From: an uncultured Clostridia bacterium | GTDB lineage: Bacteria; Bacillota; Clostridia; TANB77; CAG-508 | NCBI GenBank assembly: GCA_947628715.1 | Contig: CANRAW010000006.1 | Location: 1-63,259, forward strand | DNA: 63,259 bases | Direction: 5' to 3' | In this document: piece after piece, positions 41,501-51,586 of the stretch | Numbering within the stretch: position 1 is the first letter of the stretch | How the letters are laid out: every line of letters begins with the position of its first letter | Program-made: the position numbers and the translations under genes | The notes under the pieces: generated by a model | What the model saw: the letters and a program-made list of their open reading frames with translations, nothing else | The model's database searches: none | Told to the model about the DNA's origin: nothing

Positions 41501-43372
41501 AGACCTGCTCTATCATTATTATCTTGCCATACCTTATCAACTCTAACATTTACTTTATCTGGTGTATAGCTATTTGTTATTGTAAATCCATTTGTTTGAT
41601 TTCCTTCTACTAATGCAGTGTATCCATCTGGAACACCACTTTCTATTACAGTGTAGGTTACTAATTGCGCATTATTATATTTTGGTAAATGATTCCAAGT
41701 ATGTGTTAGTGTATCTTTATCTAATGTAACCTCATCTTCATATACTTGTATTCCGTTTGCTGTTCCAACTATTTTAACTTTATATGATGCCCTCTTTCCA
41801 TCTTGATTATTGCTATCATTCCACGTTTTTGCAACTGTAACACTTACTTCTTCAGGTATGTATGTATTCGTTATTCTAAAGCCATCATCTTGATTTCCTT
41901 CTACTTGTTCTGTGTATTCATTTGGTACAATACTTTCTGTTACAGTGTATTCTATAAGTTTCCCATTATGGTATTTAGGTAATTCATCCCAAGTATATGA
42001 AGTAGTATCTTTATCGAGCTTTTGTGTTTCTTCAACTATAGTTTCTCCATCTACTACTCCCTTTATAGTTACTTCATATTCTGCTCTTTTTCCATCTTGA
42101 TTTTCTTTATCATTCCATATTTTTGTTACTGTCACACTTGTAGTTTCAGGAGTATGTCTATTCGTTATTTCAAATCCAGTTTTATAATCTCCTTGTATAT
42201 CTGCGTTATAATCTTTTGGTATGCCACTTTCTGTTACTGTATATTTTATTTCTTCTCCATTACTATATTGTGGTAATTCCGTAAATGTATATGTTAAGTC
42301 TGTTGCCTGTAGCTCTACCTCTTTTTGATAAACTACTTTTCCACCTGCTGTTCCTTCTATTTTTATTTTGTATTTATCTCTTTTGCCGTCTTTATTATCT
42401 TCATCTTCCCATGTTTTCGTAACTTGTACTTCTATCGTTGGCTCTTTTTCTTCAACCTGTACTATTGGTTGCTCTGTTGCTCTTTTTGTTCCAACTGTAT
42501 GTATAGTTATTTTTCTTTCTGGTTTATAATTTCCACCTTGTGTTTCTGTTTTTGCATTTGTTATTAAATATGTATACAATTTTGCTGCTGCATTTTGTCT
42601 TTCTTGACCATAACTTTCATTATTATTTGGTCCTGTTCCGTTAAATATATCTCCATACGTTTTATATCCTTCTTTTTCATAAAGTTCGTCCCCCTTTAAG
42701 TTCATGTATATACTTGGCAAATTTTCTTGATGATAATCGTCTTCATCTTTATTTGTAAAATACCATATTGCAAGTTGCGTAATTGCTTCTATATCTGACC
42801 TTGTTAATACATTTTGCTTATCATCTGCTTTTGTTAAGTCTTTTGCTGAATAACCAGCATGTGTTTTTAAATAATTTTGATATTCTTCTTCTGTTGCACT
42901 GCTAAGTAACATATGGTCTAATATCCACATTACTGCATCAAAATCTTGTTTATTCTCTGATTTAAAAATTGATATATCACTTTGTAATGTTGAAAAATCA
43001 TTAATTAATTTTTGGTATTGCTCCATTATTTCATAACTTACATCGTAATTAACTACTTTTTTATTTGATTCCGTTATATCTCCATTTGTAAAGCCTAATC
43101 CTGCTCTTAAACAATATAAATCCTTTACTGTATCTGTTTCTATTCCAGCTTCTGTACATGTTACTAAATTCCATATATTTTTCGTTTTTCCCGTTTGTCC
43201 TGTGTATATCTGATGCATATATGTCATTTTACCGTTCTTTTCTTTCTTTAGTAATTGTTACATTACCTATACCTGTTGACGCATGAACCACGTTAAAAAA
43301 TGCTAAAGTTAATAGCATAATTAAAAACATCACAATTATCTTTGTAATGATACTCAGTTTCTTATAGTTCAT
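38588..43372 (-). CDS. Giant thioester/CnaB adhesin B (CGGT, CGGC and CGGA shifts)
   Basis: This paralogue of adhesin A has about 1593 residues. It has a signal peptide starting MNYKKLSIITKIIVMFLIM, a thioester-type domain (LYCLRAGLGF; AITQLAIWYFTN), four CnaB repeats, four DUF11-like repeats with acidic linkers, and the same KTGGARIYLG anchor. Three +1 steps are needed: CGGT 43231-43234 (residue 47), CGGC 40917-40920 (818) and CGGA 40865-40868 (835). The start ATG at 43372 has AAGGTGG upstream and restores the signal peptide that conventional reading would miss. The last 1.8 kb of DNA is nearly identical to adhesin A. Total length minus three is a whole number of codons. Confidence 0.88.
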
Positions 43373-43532
43373 TTTTACCACCTTATTATATACATATTAA
43401 TACTCATATTATATTTTATATATTTTTTTAAATTATTGTCAATAGTATATTTTCCCATAGAAAAAAAGACTATTAAAATCTATTTACGGAAGTTATTTTT
43501 TTAATAGTCTTTTTAGTTATTTTACATTTATA
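43373..43532 (-). promoter_or_regulatory. Upstream module of adhesin B
   Basis: A hairpin (arms GACTATTAA / TTAATAGTC within 43461-43510) with TTTACGGAAG in the loop and a T-run on the minus strand could terminate trmFO. TTGACA (43442-43437), a 16-base spacer and TATAAA (43420-43415) follow, before the adhesin B start. The layout matches the modules before adhesins A and C. Confidence 0.65.
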
Positions 43533-44844
43533 TTACATTTTTTCAATAATTTTGTCTAATTCATTTAATGCTCTTTTTGCTAACATTTCATATCTCAATT
43601 TTTTGTCTTTTATTTTTTCATTTAAACTTGGAAGTATTCCAAAATTTGCATTCATTGGCTGAAAATCTGCATTTTCCGTGCTTATATAATTTGCTAAGCA
43701 GCCAATCATTGTTTCATTTGGAAATACTATATTTTCTTTTCCTTTAATTCTATTTACTACATTTAATCCGAACTACCATACCTGAAGATATTGATTCGAC
43801 ATATCCCTCTACACCTGTGATTTGCCCAGCAAAATATAGGTTGGTGGATTTTACATTATATGTATTATCTAATAATTTTGGTGAATTAATATATGTGTTT
43901 CTGTGCATTACACCATATTTGACAAATTCAGCATTTGCAAGGCCTGGAATAATTCTAAAGACTCTATCTTGCTCTCCAAACTTCAAATTTGTTTGAAATC
44001 CAACCATGTTGTATAATGTTCCTTCTTTATTGTCTTGTCTTAGCTGTACTATTGCATACGGTCTATTTCCTGTCCTAGGGTCTGTAAATCCTACGGGTTT
44101 AAGTGGTCCAAACCTTAATGTATCTAATCCTCTTTTTGCCATAACTTCAATTGGCATACATCCTTCAAATATTTCTCTTTTTTCAAAGTTATGAAGTTCT
44201 GCAAGTTTAGCATTTACAAGTTCTGTTATAAATCTTTCATACTCTTCTTTATTCATTGGAAGATTTATATAACATGCCTCTCCTTTTCCATATCTATCTC
44301 CTAAGAAGCCTATATTCATATCTATAGTATCTTTTTCTACAATTGGTGCAGCTGCATCAAAAAACGATAATTTGTCTTGTCCTGTTATCTCCATTATTTC
44401 TTTTGATAATGAATCACTCGTAAGCGGTCCTGTTGCGATTACTACTATATTATCTTTTAGTAGTTCTTTAAGATGTATTTTTTCTCCTACTTCTTCTTGT
44501 ATTAGTTCTATATTTTCTTCCTCTTTGATTTTTTCTGTAACCATCTTTGAAAACATTTCTCTATCTACTGCTAATGCCTGTCCTGCTGGCACTGCTGTTT
44601 TATCTGCTATATTTATTAAAAGGCTATCTAATCTTCTTAATTCTTCTTTTAAAAGTCCACAGGCATTTGTTAATAAGTTTGATTTAAAAGAATTGCTACA
44701 TACTATTTCTGCCAAATTTGGGTTTATGTGTGCTGGTGAAAATTTATGTGGCTTCATTTCATATAATTTTACTTTTATATTATTTTTGGCTATTTGGTAT
44801 GCAGTTTCACATCCTGCAAGTCCTGCTCCTATTACAATAATCAT
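43533..44844 (-). CDS. trmFO: Methylenetetrahydrofolate-tRNA (uracil-54-C5)-methyltransferase (one CGGA shift)
   Basis: This FAD- and folate-dependent enzyme makes ribothymidine at position 54 of tRNA. The 436-residue product has the N-terminal FAD motif [37 protein letters not shown] (with the conserved Cys) and the C-terminal [18 protein letters not shown] block. One +1 step at CGGA 43767-43770 (residue 359) supplies the conserved Gly after SGMVV. The frame then continues through [15 protein letters not shown] to a stop at 43533. Without it the protein would lose about 78 C-terminal residues. Confidence 0.95.
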
Positions 44845-44872
44845 ATTAATATTCCTTTCGTTTACATAAGGT

Positions 44873-44901
44873 TTGACGATTTGCTATTTTTTTGATATAA
44901 T
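44873..44901 (+). promoter_or_regulatory. Promoter of the small membrane protein gene
   Basis: TTGACG (44873-44878), a 17-base spacer and TATAAT (44896-44901), about 40 bases before the start codon at 44945. Confidence 0.8.
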
Positions 44902-44944
44902 ATATTTAATTTAATGTTGAAGTCGAAAATGATGGAGGACATCT

Positions 44945-45082
44945 ATGATTGACTTACTTTTTGGCCTATTTGGCTTCATTGCTCGAGGAATCGGGTGGCT
45001 TTTAAGTGAGCCAGTATGGCTGGTCCTAGCCATACTAATTATTCTACTTTTACTCCGTTTCATATTTTGGATAATTTCATAA
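44945..45082 (+). CDS. 45-residue hydrophobic membrane protein
   Basis: This gene has its own promoter, a GGAGG Shine-Dalgarno 8 bases before the ATG, and a strong terminator. It encodes MIDLLFGLFGFIARGIGWLL followed by a second hydrophobic stretch (VWLVLAILIILLLLRF). It is a small membrane or membrane-active peptide. Its codons are clearly richer in G+C than the neighbours, including CGA and CGT arginine codons but no CGG. It is transcribed against adhesin C. I do not recognise a family; a toxic peptide or a small membrane regulator are possible. Confidence 0.75.
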   Translation: MIDLLFGLFGFIARGIGWLLSEPVWLVLAILIILLLLRFIFWIIS

Positions 45083-45084
45083 TT

Positions 45085-45129
45085 GAAACGGATGCGGGGG
45101 ACTGCTAAAGCAGACCCCCGTTTCTTTTT
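45085..45129 (+). terminator. GC-rich terminator after the small membrane protein gene
   Basis: The nested stem GAAACG ... GGGG ... CTGC-TAAA-GCAG ... CCCC ... CGTTTC is followed by TTTTT. It is by far the most GC-rich hairpin in the window and also faces the end of adhesin C. Confidence 0.85.
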
Positions 45130-45136
45130 GTATCTA

Positions 45137-48100
45137 TTATTCTAATACATACTTCTTAATTAAGCTAATTCCTCCTGCAAATGTTACAAGTATTATCATT
45201 ACTAATCCTAAGTATATTCTTGCTCCACCTGTCTTTACTGCTATTATTACTGGTGCGTCGTCTATATCGTCTTCTCCTTCTTTTTTGTTATTTGGTGTTG
45301 AGTCTACATCTGGACTATCACTTGGATTATCGTCTTCACTTATTTCTGCTAAGTTTACTTTCTTTCCAAAGTTTTCTTTATTGTTTATCCATGTTAATAC
45401 TACTTGTATTTCTGCACTCTCTCCTGGCTTTAATAGTTTATTCTCTAATGCCTTTGTTGCTATTACTCCATTTTCTTTTTCATACCAGTCCGGATTATCT
45501 TCTTTTACAAATTTTAATCCCTCTGGTATATAGTCTGTTACTTCTGTTGCATATCCTTCGATTTCTCCTTCGTTTGTTACTCTTATAGTATATCTATATT
45601 TGATACTTATTTTGTTTATGTCTTTTGATTTTATTTCAAGTTTTACTGTATCTTCATTTTTCGAAGTTTCTGCTGTATGTCCTGTATTTATTACATCTGT
45701 TTTTCCATTTAATGTTACTATTGTTTCTGATACCCATTTTAATAATGATAAGTCGAAATATTTTACTTTTACTTGGTCATAATCTATGTCGTCTTCATTA
45801 TCGTCTGGATTCTTTGGATCATACTCTTCGTCTCTTTTTGGTTCTGAGTCGTCATCGTCGTCTGAGTCGTCTGAGATTTGTGCTGTATTTACTATTGTTC
45901 TCTTTGTATCGTCTGTTGTTGTAGCTTTATATACTACTTTAAATGCAACCTGTACATCTTTGAAGTCTGGGTTTCCTTCTGTTACGCCTTTTTCTTTATC
46001 ATAAGCCTTTATTAAGTTGCTTCTTCCAGTTTCTTCTTCTTGTTCTTCTGATAGGTAATCTGTTACGATGTATTTTGCTTTACTTACATCTTTGGTTTCT
46101 TCTTGATTTTCGTCTAACATTACCCATCTATATTCTTTATTTATTTCATTATCTGGTAAGAATTCTAATCCTTCTGGCATATCGTCTGTTATTTCGTTTG
46201 CATATCCATCTGCTTCGCCTTCGTTATATACTCTTATTGTATATGTTACGATATCTCCTGTAATTACTTCTACAGGGTCTTTTGAGTGTTTATATGTTAA
46301 TTTGTCTTTTTCCTCATCATAAGAAACTTGTGGATATCTTGTATTTATTTTTAAATTGCCAACTTGTGTTATGAATTTTCTTAAAGCTAAGTCAAAATCT
46401 GGTTTTACTACTACTTTTTCATAGTCGTCGTCATCTTCTTGTCCTGGTACATAAGGTTTATTTTCTTCGTCTTCTTTATATTTTGGCTTTTCTTCTTCAG
46501 TTGGTTCTTTAAATTCTCCATCTGGAGTAGAATCTCTATCGTCTGGAACTTCATTTCCATTTTTGTCTGTTTGTTCTGTAATTTGAGCTAGGTTTGTTAA
46601 AATTCCATTTCCTATTGCTTTTTCGTCTATTTTGCATACTATTTGTACATCAATGTAGTCTAATTCTCCATTTCCGTCATAAGCAAGTAATAATTTTCCA
46701 TTTTCTCTATCTTTATATACTTCTTCTCCTGCTTCACTATCTAGACTTGTAATTGTTGTTTTTACTTGTCTTGTTTGTTCATTATATGTCCAGCCATATT
46801 TTTTATTTATTTCATTGTCTGGTAAGTATATTAAGTAGTTTGGTAAATAGTCTGTTATTTCACTTGCTATAGCATCAAGTTCGCCTTCATTATATACTCT
46901 TATTGTATATGTTACTAGGCTTCCTTTCTTTACTTGCACTGGTTTCTTTGAGTGCTCATATTCTGATGTTGTATCTTGTCTTGAGTCTAATTTATCTGTT
47001 TTTACATTTGGCTCTCTTGTATTTTCAAGTTCTACACCATCTACTGCTGATATGAATTTTCTTAATGCTAAATCGTATTCTGGTTTTATTACTAAGACTT
47101 TTTCAAAATCGTCGTCGTCTTCTTGTCCTGGTACATAAGGTTTATTTGATTCATTGTCTTTGTAATTTGGTTTTTCTGTTTCACTTGGTTCTCTAAAGTT
47201 ACCATTTGGTGTTGAATCTCTATCTTTTTCAACATTTTTTCCTGTTTCGTCTGTTTCTTTTGTTATTTGTGCTAAGTTTGTTAAGATTCCGTTTCCTACT
47301 GCTTGTTCGTCTACTTTGCAAACTATTTCTACATCAATGTAATCTAATGTTCCATCGCCTTTATAAGCATGTAATAATTTTTTATCTTTTCTATCTTTAT
47401 ATACTTCTTCTCCTGCTTCATTTTCCATGCTTGTAATTGTAGTTTTTACTTCTCTTGTTAGTTCGTCATATACCCAACCGTATTTTTTGTTTGTTTCATT
47501 ATCAGGTAAATATATTAGATAATTTGGTAAATAGTCTGTTATTTCACTTACATATCCACTAAATTCACCTTCGTTATATACTCTTATTGTATATGTTACA
47601 AGTCCACCTTGTTTTACAGATACTGGATTCTTTGGATGATTATATTCTGCTGTTGTATTTACATTTTGATCTAGTTTACCAGTTTCTACATTTGGCTCTC
47701 TTGTGTTTTGAAGTGCTACACCATCTACTGCTGATATGAATTTTCTTAATGCTAAATCTAGCTCTGGCACTACAACTACAACTTTTTCGAAGTCGTCGTC
47801 ATCTTCTTGTCCTGGTACATAAGGTTTATTTGTATCTTCGTCTTTATATCCTGGTAAATCCTTTGGAATTTCTACATCATCTGGTGTTGAATCTCTATCT
47901 TCTGGTATTTCTGTTCCATATTCGTCAGCTTGTTTTGTTATTTCTGCAATATTTGTAATCTTTGTTGTTGTATCTACTGGCAATACTTGACAATGTACTT
48001 CTATATCTATATAGCTTAACTCATCATTTTCTTTATCATAAGCTGGAATTATAGCTTCTCCAATATTTTTACCTACATATTGTGTATCTGTCTTTCCTCC

Positions 48101-50101
48101 AACTCCAGTAATTTTGCAGTTTTCTGTTGATGTTAATGTGTTATAATCTGTACCTGCTGTTTCAGTCCACCAATCTCCATTTTTGTCGTCTCCAAATGGT
48201 ACATATTTTAAGTGTTTTGCTAGATAATCTTTAACTTGTGTTACTCTAGCATTTACATCGCCTTCATTATATATTCTTAATGTATATGTTACTACATCTC
48301 CTACTTCAACTTGTACTGGAACTTTGCTATGATTATATACTGCTGTATCTGCTCCTTTTTGTAATTCTTCTGTATTTACTTCAGGTGCTCTTTCATATTT
48401 AGTATCTCCAACTGCTGAAATAAACTTTCTTAATGCTAAGTCTATTTCTGGTGTTGGTACATATACTTTTTCGAAATCGTCGTCATCTTCTTGTCCTGGT
48501 ACATAAGAATTGCTTGATTCATTATCTTTATAATTTGGTAATGTATCATCTGATGGAAGATTAAATTTTCCATCTGGAGTAGAATCTCTATCATTTTCTA
48601 TTTCAGCATTATTTATGTCTTTCATTTCTGTAATTTGTGCTATATTAGTTATATTTGTAAAATAATGAGCTGTTGGCATTACTTTACATTTTATTTGTAT
48701 ATCTACATAACTTAAATCATAATCTTTATCTGTATTGTTATATTTTGCTTTTGGTAATAATACTGACTTTAATGGTTGACCTATTTTATCCTCTGTAATT
48801 TCTCCGCCAACACCTACTACTTTACAAAACTCTGTAGATATTGACTTTCTGCCTGATTCTTCTGCATCTGGTGTCCACCATGTTGTTTGTTCTCCATCAT
48901 CATAAAATTCTAAGTATGGTGGTAAGTAGTCTGTTACTTCTGTAACATAAGCATCTACTTCTCCTTCATTATATATTCTTAATGTGTATGTAATAATGTC
49001 TCCTATTGATACTTTTAATGGTTGTTTTGTATGATTATATTCTGCTGTTGTTTGTAATTTGTTTCCTACATTTGTATTCAATTTACTTGTATCTACTTGT
49101 GGCTCTCTTGAATTATCGCCTTCTAGTTTTACTCCATTTACTTCTGAAATGAATTTTCTTAATGCAATATCTACTTCTTCTTTTTTCTTTTCTACTCTTA
49201 CTACTGGTTGTTCTGTTGCTGCATTTGTTCCTGCTAAATATACTGTAATTTTTCTAGATGGTACATATTCTCCACTTTCTGTTTCACTTACTGCCTTTGT
49301 TATTAAATTTTCATATAATTTTGCTGCTGCATCTTGTCTTTGTTGCCCATATTGTTCATTAGCTTGTGGACCTTTTCCATTAAATAAATCCCCATAAGTT
49401 TTATAATCTTCATGTACATACTCTTGTTCTCCGCCTATAATTTTCATATATATTGTAGGTAATGTTTGATTATTATATGCTGCTTCGTCACTATTTGTAA
49501 AATACCATATTGCAAGTTGTTGAATTGCTTCTATATCTGCTCTTGTTAGTATATTTAATTGTTCGTCTGATTCAGAAAAATTCCTATCTTTATATTCTGC
49601 ATACTCTTTTAGATATGCTTTAACTTCTGCATTTGTTGCATCTTCTAATAACATATTGTCCAATATCCACATTACTGCTTTAAAATTTTTTCTACTTTGT
49701 TCATCTTCTCCAAATATTTTAGTTTCTGAACTTAATGTTTTAAAGTATGTTACTAAGCTTTCATATTGTGACATCATTTCATAACTTTGGTTGTATTGAA
49801 CAGCTCTATTATTTAAGTTTTCTGATGTAAAGCCTAAACCTGCTCTTAAGCAATAAAGATCTGGTATTTTATTACTTGATGGAGTTCCATTTTGGTCTGA
49901 TGCAATTAACTTCCAAATATTTTTTGTTCCACTTACTTGCCCATTCCCTATTTGATGTTGATAAGTTACGTTTTCTACTTTCCTATCTTTGGTTATAGTT
50001 AAATAGCCCAAACTTTCAGCTTGAACTTCATTTGTAAAAATTGAAATTACCATTATTGCAATAAACATTAAAATGGTCACAAATACTCTTCTCGTTTTCA
50101 T
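45137..50101 (-). CDS. Giant thioester/DUF11-repeat adhesin C
   Basis: This 1654-residue paralogue of adhesins A and B has no CnaB repeats. It has a signal peptide (about 1-28), a thioester-type domain (LYCLRAGLGF; EAIQQLAIWYFTN), six DUF11-like repeats (IALRKFIS, LALRKFIS, LSLLKWVS) joined by acidic PGQEDDDDFEKV linkers, and the same KTGGARIYLG anchor. It contains no in-frame CGG. The positions that are quadruplets in A and B are normal triplets here, for example the Gly of KIGQPL is GGT. This makes it an internal control for the decoding anomaly. The ATG at 50101 has AAGGTGG upstream. Confidence 0.92.
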   Translation of the reverse strand: MKTRRVFVTILMFIAIMVISIFTNEVQAESLGYLTITKDRKVENVTYQHQIGNGQVSGTKNIWKLIASDQNGTPSSNKIPDLYCLRAGLGFTSENLNNRAVQYNQSYEMMSQYESLVTYFKTLSSETKIFGEDEQSRKNFKAVMWILDNMLLEDATNAEVKAYLKEYAEYKDRNFSESDEQLNILTRADIEAIQQLAIWYFTNSDEAAYNNQTLPTIYMKIIGGEQEYVHEDYKTYGDLFNGKGPQANEQYGQQRQDAAAKLYENLITKAVSETESGEYVPSRKITVYLAGTNAATEQPVVRVEKKKEEVDIALRKFISEVNGVKLEGDNSREPQVDTSKLNTNVGNKLQTTAEYNHTKQPLKVSIGDIITYTLRIYNEGEVDAYVTEVTDYLPPYLEFYDDGEQTTWWTPDAEESGRKSISTEFCKVVGVGGEITEDKIGQPLKSVLLPKAKYNNTDKDYDLSYVDIQIKCKVMPTAHYFTNITNIAQITEMKDINNAEIENDRDSTPDGKFNLPSDDTLPNYKDNESSNSYVPGQEDDDDFEKVYVPTPEIDLALRKFISAVGDTKYERAPEVNTEELQKGADTAVYNHSKVPVQVEVGDVVTYTLRIYNEGDVNARVTQVKDYLAKHLKYVPFGDDKNGDWWTETAGTDYNTLTSTENCKITGVGGKTDTQYVGKNIGEAIIPAYDKENDELSYIDIEVHCQVLPVDTTTKITNIAEITKQADEYGTEIPEDRDSTPDDVEIPKDLPGYKDEDTNKPYVPGQEDDDDFEKVVVVVPELDLALRKFISAVDGVALQNTREPNVETGKLDQNVNTTAEYNHPKNPVSVKQGGLVTYTIRVYNEGEFSGYVSEITDYLPNYLIYLPDNETNKKYGWVYDELTREVKTTITSMENEAGEEVYKDRKDKKLLHAYKGDGTLDYIDVEIVCKVDEQAVGNGILTNLAQITKETDETGKNVEKDRDSTPNGNFREPSETEKPNYKDNESNKPYVPGQEDDDDFEKVLVIKPEYDLALRKFISAVDGVELENTREPNVKTDKLDSRQDTTSEYEHSKKPVQVKKGSLVTYTIRVYNEGELDAIASEITDYLPNYLIYLPDNEINKKYGWTYNEQTRQVKTTITSLDSEAGEEVYKDRENGKLLLAYDGNGELDYIDVQIVCKIDEKAIGNGILTNLAQITEQTDKNGNEVPDDRDSTPDGEFKEPTEEEKPKYKEDEENKPYVPGQEDDDDYEKVVVKPDFDLALRKFITQVGNLKINTRYPQVSYDEEKDKLTYKHSKDPVEVITGDIVTYTIRVYNEGEADGYANEITDDMPEGLEFLPDNEINKEYRWVMLDENQEETKDVSKAKYIVTDYLSEEQEEETGRSNLIKAYDKEKGVTEGNPDFKDVQVAFKVVYKATTTDDTKRTIVNTAQISDDSDDDDDSEPKRDEEYDPKNPDDNEDDIDYDQVKVKYFDLSLLKWVSETIVTLNGKTDVINTGHTAETSKNEDTVKLEIKSKDINKISIKYRYTIRVTNEGEIEGYATEVTDYIPEGLKFVKEDNPDWYEKENGVIATKALENKLLKPGESAEIQVVLTWINNKENFGKKVNLAEISEDDNPSDSPDVDSTPNNKKEGEDDIDDAPVIIAVKTGGARIYLGLVMIILVTFAGGISLIKKYVLE

Positions 50102-50517
50102 ACTCTACCACCTTTTTTACATTTTTACTTATATTATATTTTATATATTTTCGCCATATTGTCAATAGCAAATTTTGCATTTTTTGAACATGAAAAAAAT
50201 GCACTTAAAACCTCTTTACGGAAAGAGATTTTACGAGTTTTGCATTTTTATTTGACATTTCTATTACAATTATACAACAATTTTTACATAAAATCAATAA
50301 ATTATGTAAAGAATTTCTTATAATTCCTATTTTCGTAAGATTTTTGGGATATTGCTTATTCGATATTTTTAATCGGGATTTTATAACATAAAATTTATGA
50401 TATGAAGAATTGCATTATTCTAAAATGTAGAAAATAATTTTCTAGGTGCTTATTTTTATAAAAAATTATATTTTTCTATTGAAATATTTGAATAAAGTAG
50501 TTATAATAGATAATGAT
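50102..50517. promoter_or_regulatory. Upstream module of adhesin C, then the tRNA promoter
   Basis: On the minus strand, a hairpin (about 50190-50245) with CTCTTTACGGAAAGAG as core and a T-run precedes TTGACA (50165-50160) and an AT-rich -10 region before adhesin C. On the plus strand, TTGAAA (50479-50484), a 17-base spacer and TATAAT (50502-50507) form a good promoter ending 10 bases before the tRNA. Between 50250 and 50470 I see nothing else. Confidence 0.65.
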
Positions 50518-50594
<77 letters not shown>

Positions 50595-50596
50595 TA

Positions 50597-50625
50597 GTTC
50601 TCAAGTATATTTGAGAACTTTTTTA
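50597..50625 (+). terminator. Terminator after tRNA-Arg
   Basis: The stem GTTCTCAA / TTGAGAAC with a 6-base loop is followed by TTTTTT. Confidence 0.9.
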
Positions 50626-50732
50626 TTGTATAGGAAAAATCAGCTCTTATCTTGACCATATATAGGATTTTTCCGTATACAGGTTGGTATGTATCTTTTC
50701 ATTTGTCATACATTTTGGGAAATCTTTAATAT

Positions 50733-50864
50733 TTAATTTTGCACAATTGATAATTTGTTTTCATTATTAGAAAAAATGGTTTCTTCTATAATTTCTATGG
50801 CCTTAATTGTATCATTAAAACTTATGTCTTTTGAATATTCGTGGTTTTGAGAATAATCTATCAT
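50733..50864 (-). CDS. Short ORF coupled to the AbiEi antitoxin, possible AbiEii remnant
   Basis: This 43-residue frame begins MIDYSQNHEYSKDISFNDTI. Its ATG overlaps the stop of the antitoxin gene by 4 bases (ATGA), the usual coupling in AbiE pairs. A complete nucleotidyltransferase toxin would be about 250-300 residues, so this is either a truncated toxin or an unrelated small gene. The following bases down to the tRNA terminator hold no further open frame of note. Confidence 0.4.
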   Translation of the reverse strand: MIDYSQNHEYSKDISFNDTIKAIEIIEETIFSNNENKLSIVQN

Positions 50865-51448
50865 ATAATCCACTTCATTACTATTTCTAATTGTTTAGTA
50901 CATTTTAGTTTTTTTGCGTATTCATATATTTTGCTTATATCTGCTTTATTATTTTTAATGATGTTCCTAATAAATTTATTACTTTGCTCCTTGTCTATAC
51001 CTGTATTTCTACCTTTTATAATATCACATATCGTTCTTTCAATATTGTAAGACTTAACATTAAATCCATGTGGAGTTTTTACTGTAATAACTCCCATATT
51101 AAGTAGTTCTTTTTTTATATAATGAACTCTAATATTGTCTGGAAATCTCTGTTTATTATATCCACTATATACAGTTACATCTATTTTATCTGGAGTTCTC
51201 TCAGTTTCTCCTAGAAAGTACATAGCTGTATTGTATGAAAAGATAGCATTACTATTTTTCATTTGAAATATATAAAATTCATCTTCTATCATATTACTCG
51301 AAATATAGATTCCCTTTTGTGCTCTTTCAATAATACCACTTTCTACAAATTGCTTTATATGTACTCTAGGAATACCAATTTCTTCAATTTGCTTTGTTGT
51401 AATTATTCCATTATTTTGTTTTAGAAGTTTTTTGATTTTTTCTTCCAT
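50861..51448 (-). CDS. AbiEi-family type IV antitoxin-like protein
   Basis: This 195-residue protein begins with a winged-helix segment (IKKLLKQNNGIITTKQIEEI, then VESGIIERAQKGIYI) typical of AbiEi antitoxins, which repress their own operon and counter an AbiEii nucleotidyltransferase. A second domain (about 80-195) holds the characteristic YNTAMYFLGETERTPDKIDV and SYNIERTICDIIKGR. No full toxin follows. It contains no in-frame CGG. Confidence 0.82.
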   Translation of the reverse strand: MEEKIKKLLKQNNGIITTKQIEEIGIPRVHIKQFVESGIIERAQKGIYISSNMIEDEFYIFQMKNSNAIFSYNTAMYFLGETERTPDKIDVTVYSGYNKQRFPDNIRVHYIKKELLNMGVITVKTPHGFNVKSYNIERTICDIIKGRNTGIDKEQSNKFIRNIIKNNKADISKIYEYAKKLKCTKQLEIVMKWII

Positions 51449-51586
51449 AATATTACTCCTTTACTATTGTACTTATATTGTATCATATTTAAGTACTATT
51501 GTAAAGGCATTGTTTTTTTATAAAAGTATTTGCATAATTATTATAATGAAGTAATAGAGTTTTTTGTAAAATAAACATATTTTATT

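Noticed and set aside
30197-50000. Many long Leu-rich plus-strand reading frames opposite the adhesins
   Set aside because: They are shadows of the biased minus-strand codons (Glu, Lys, Asp rich), have no ribosome binding sites, and repeat in step with the adhesin repeats.
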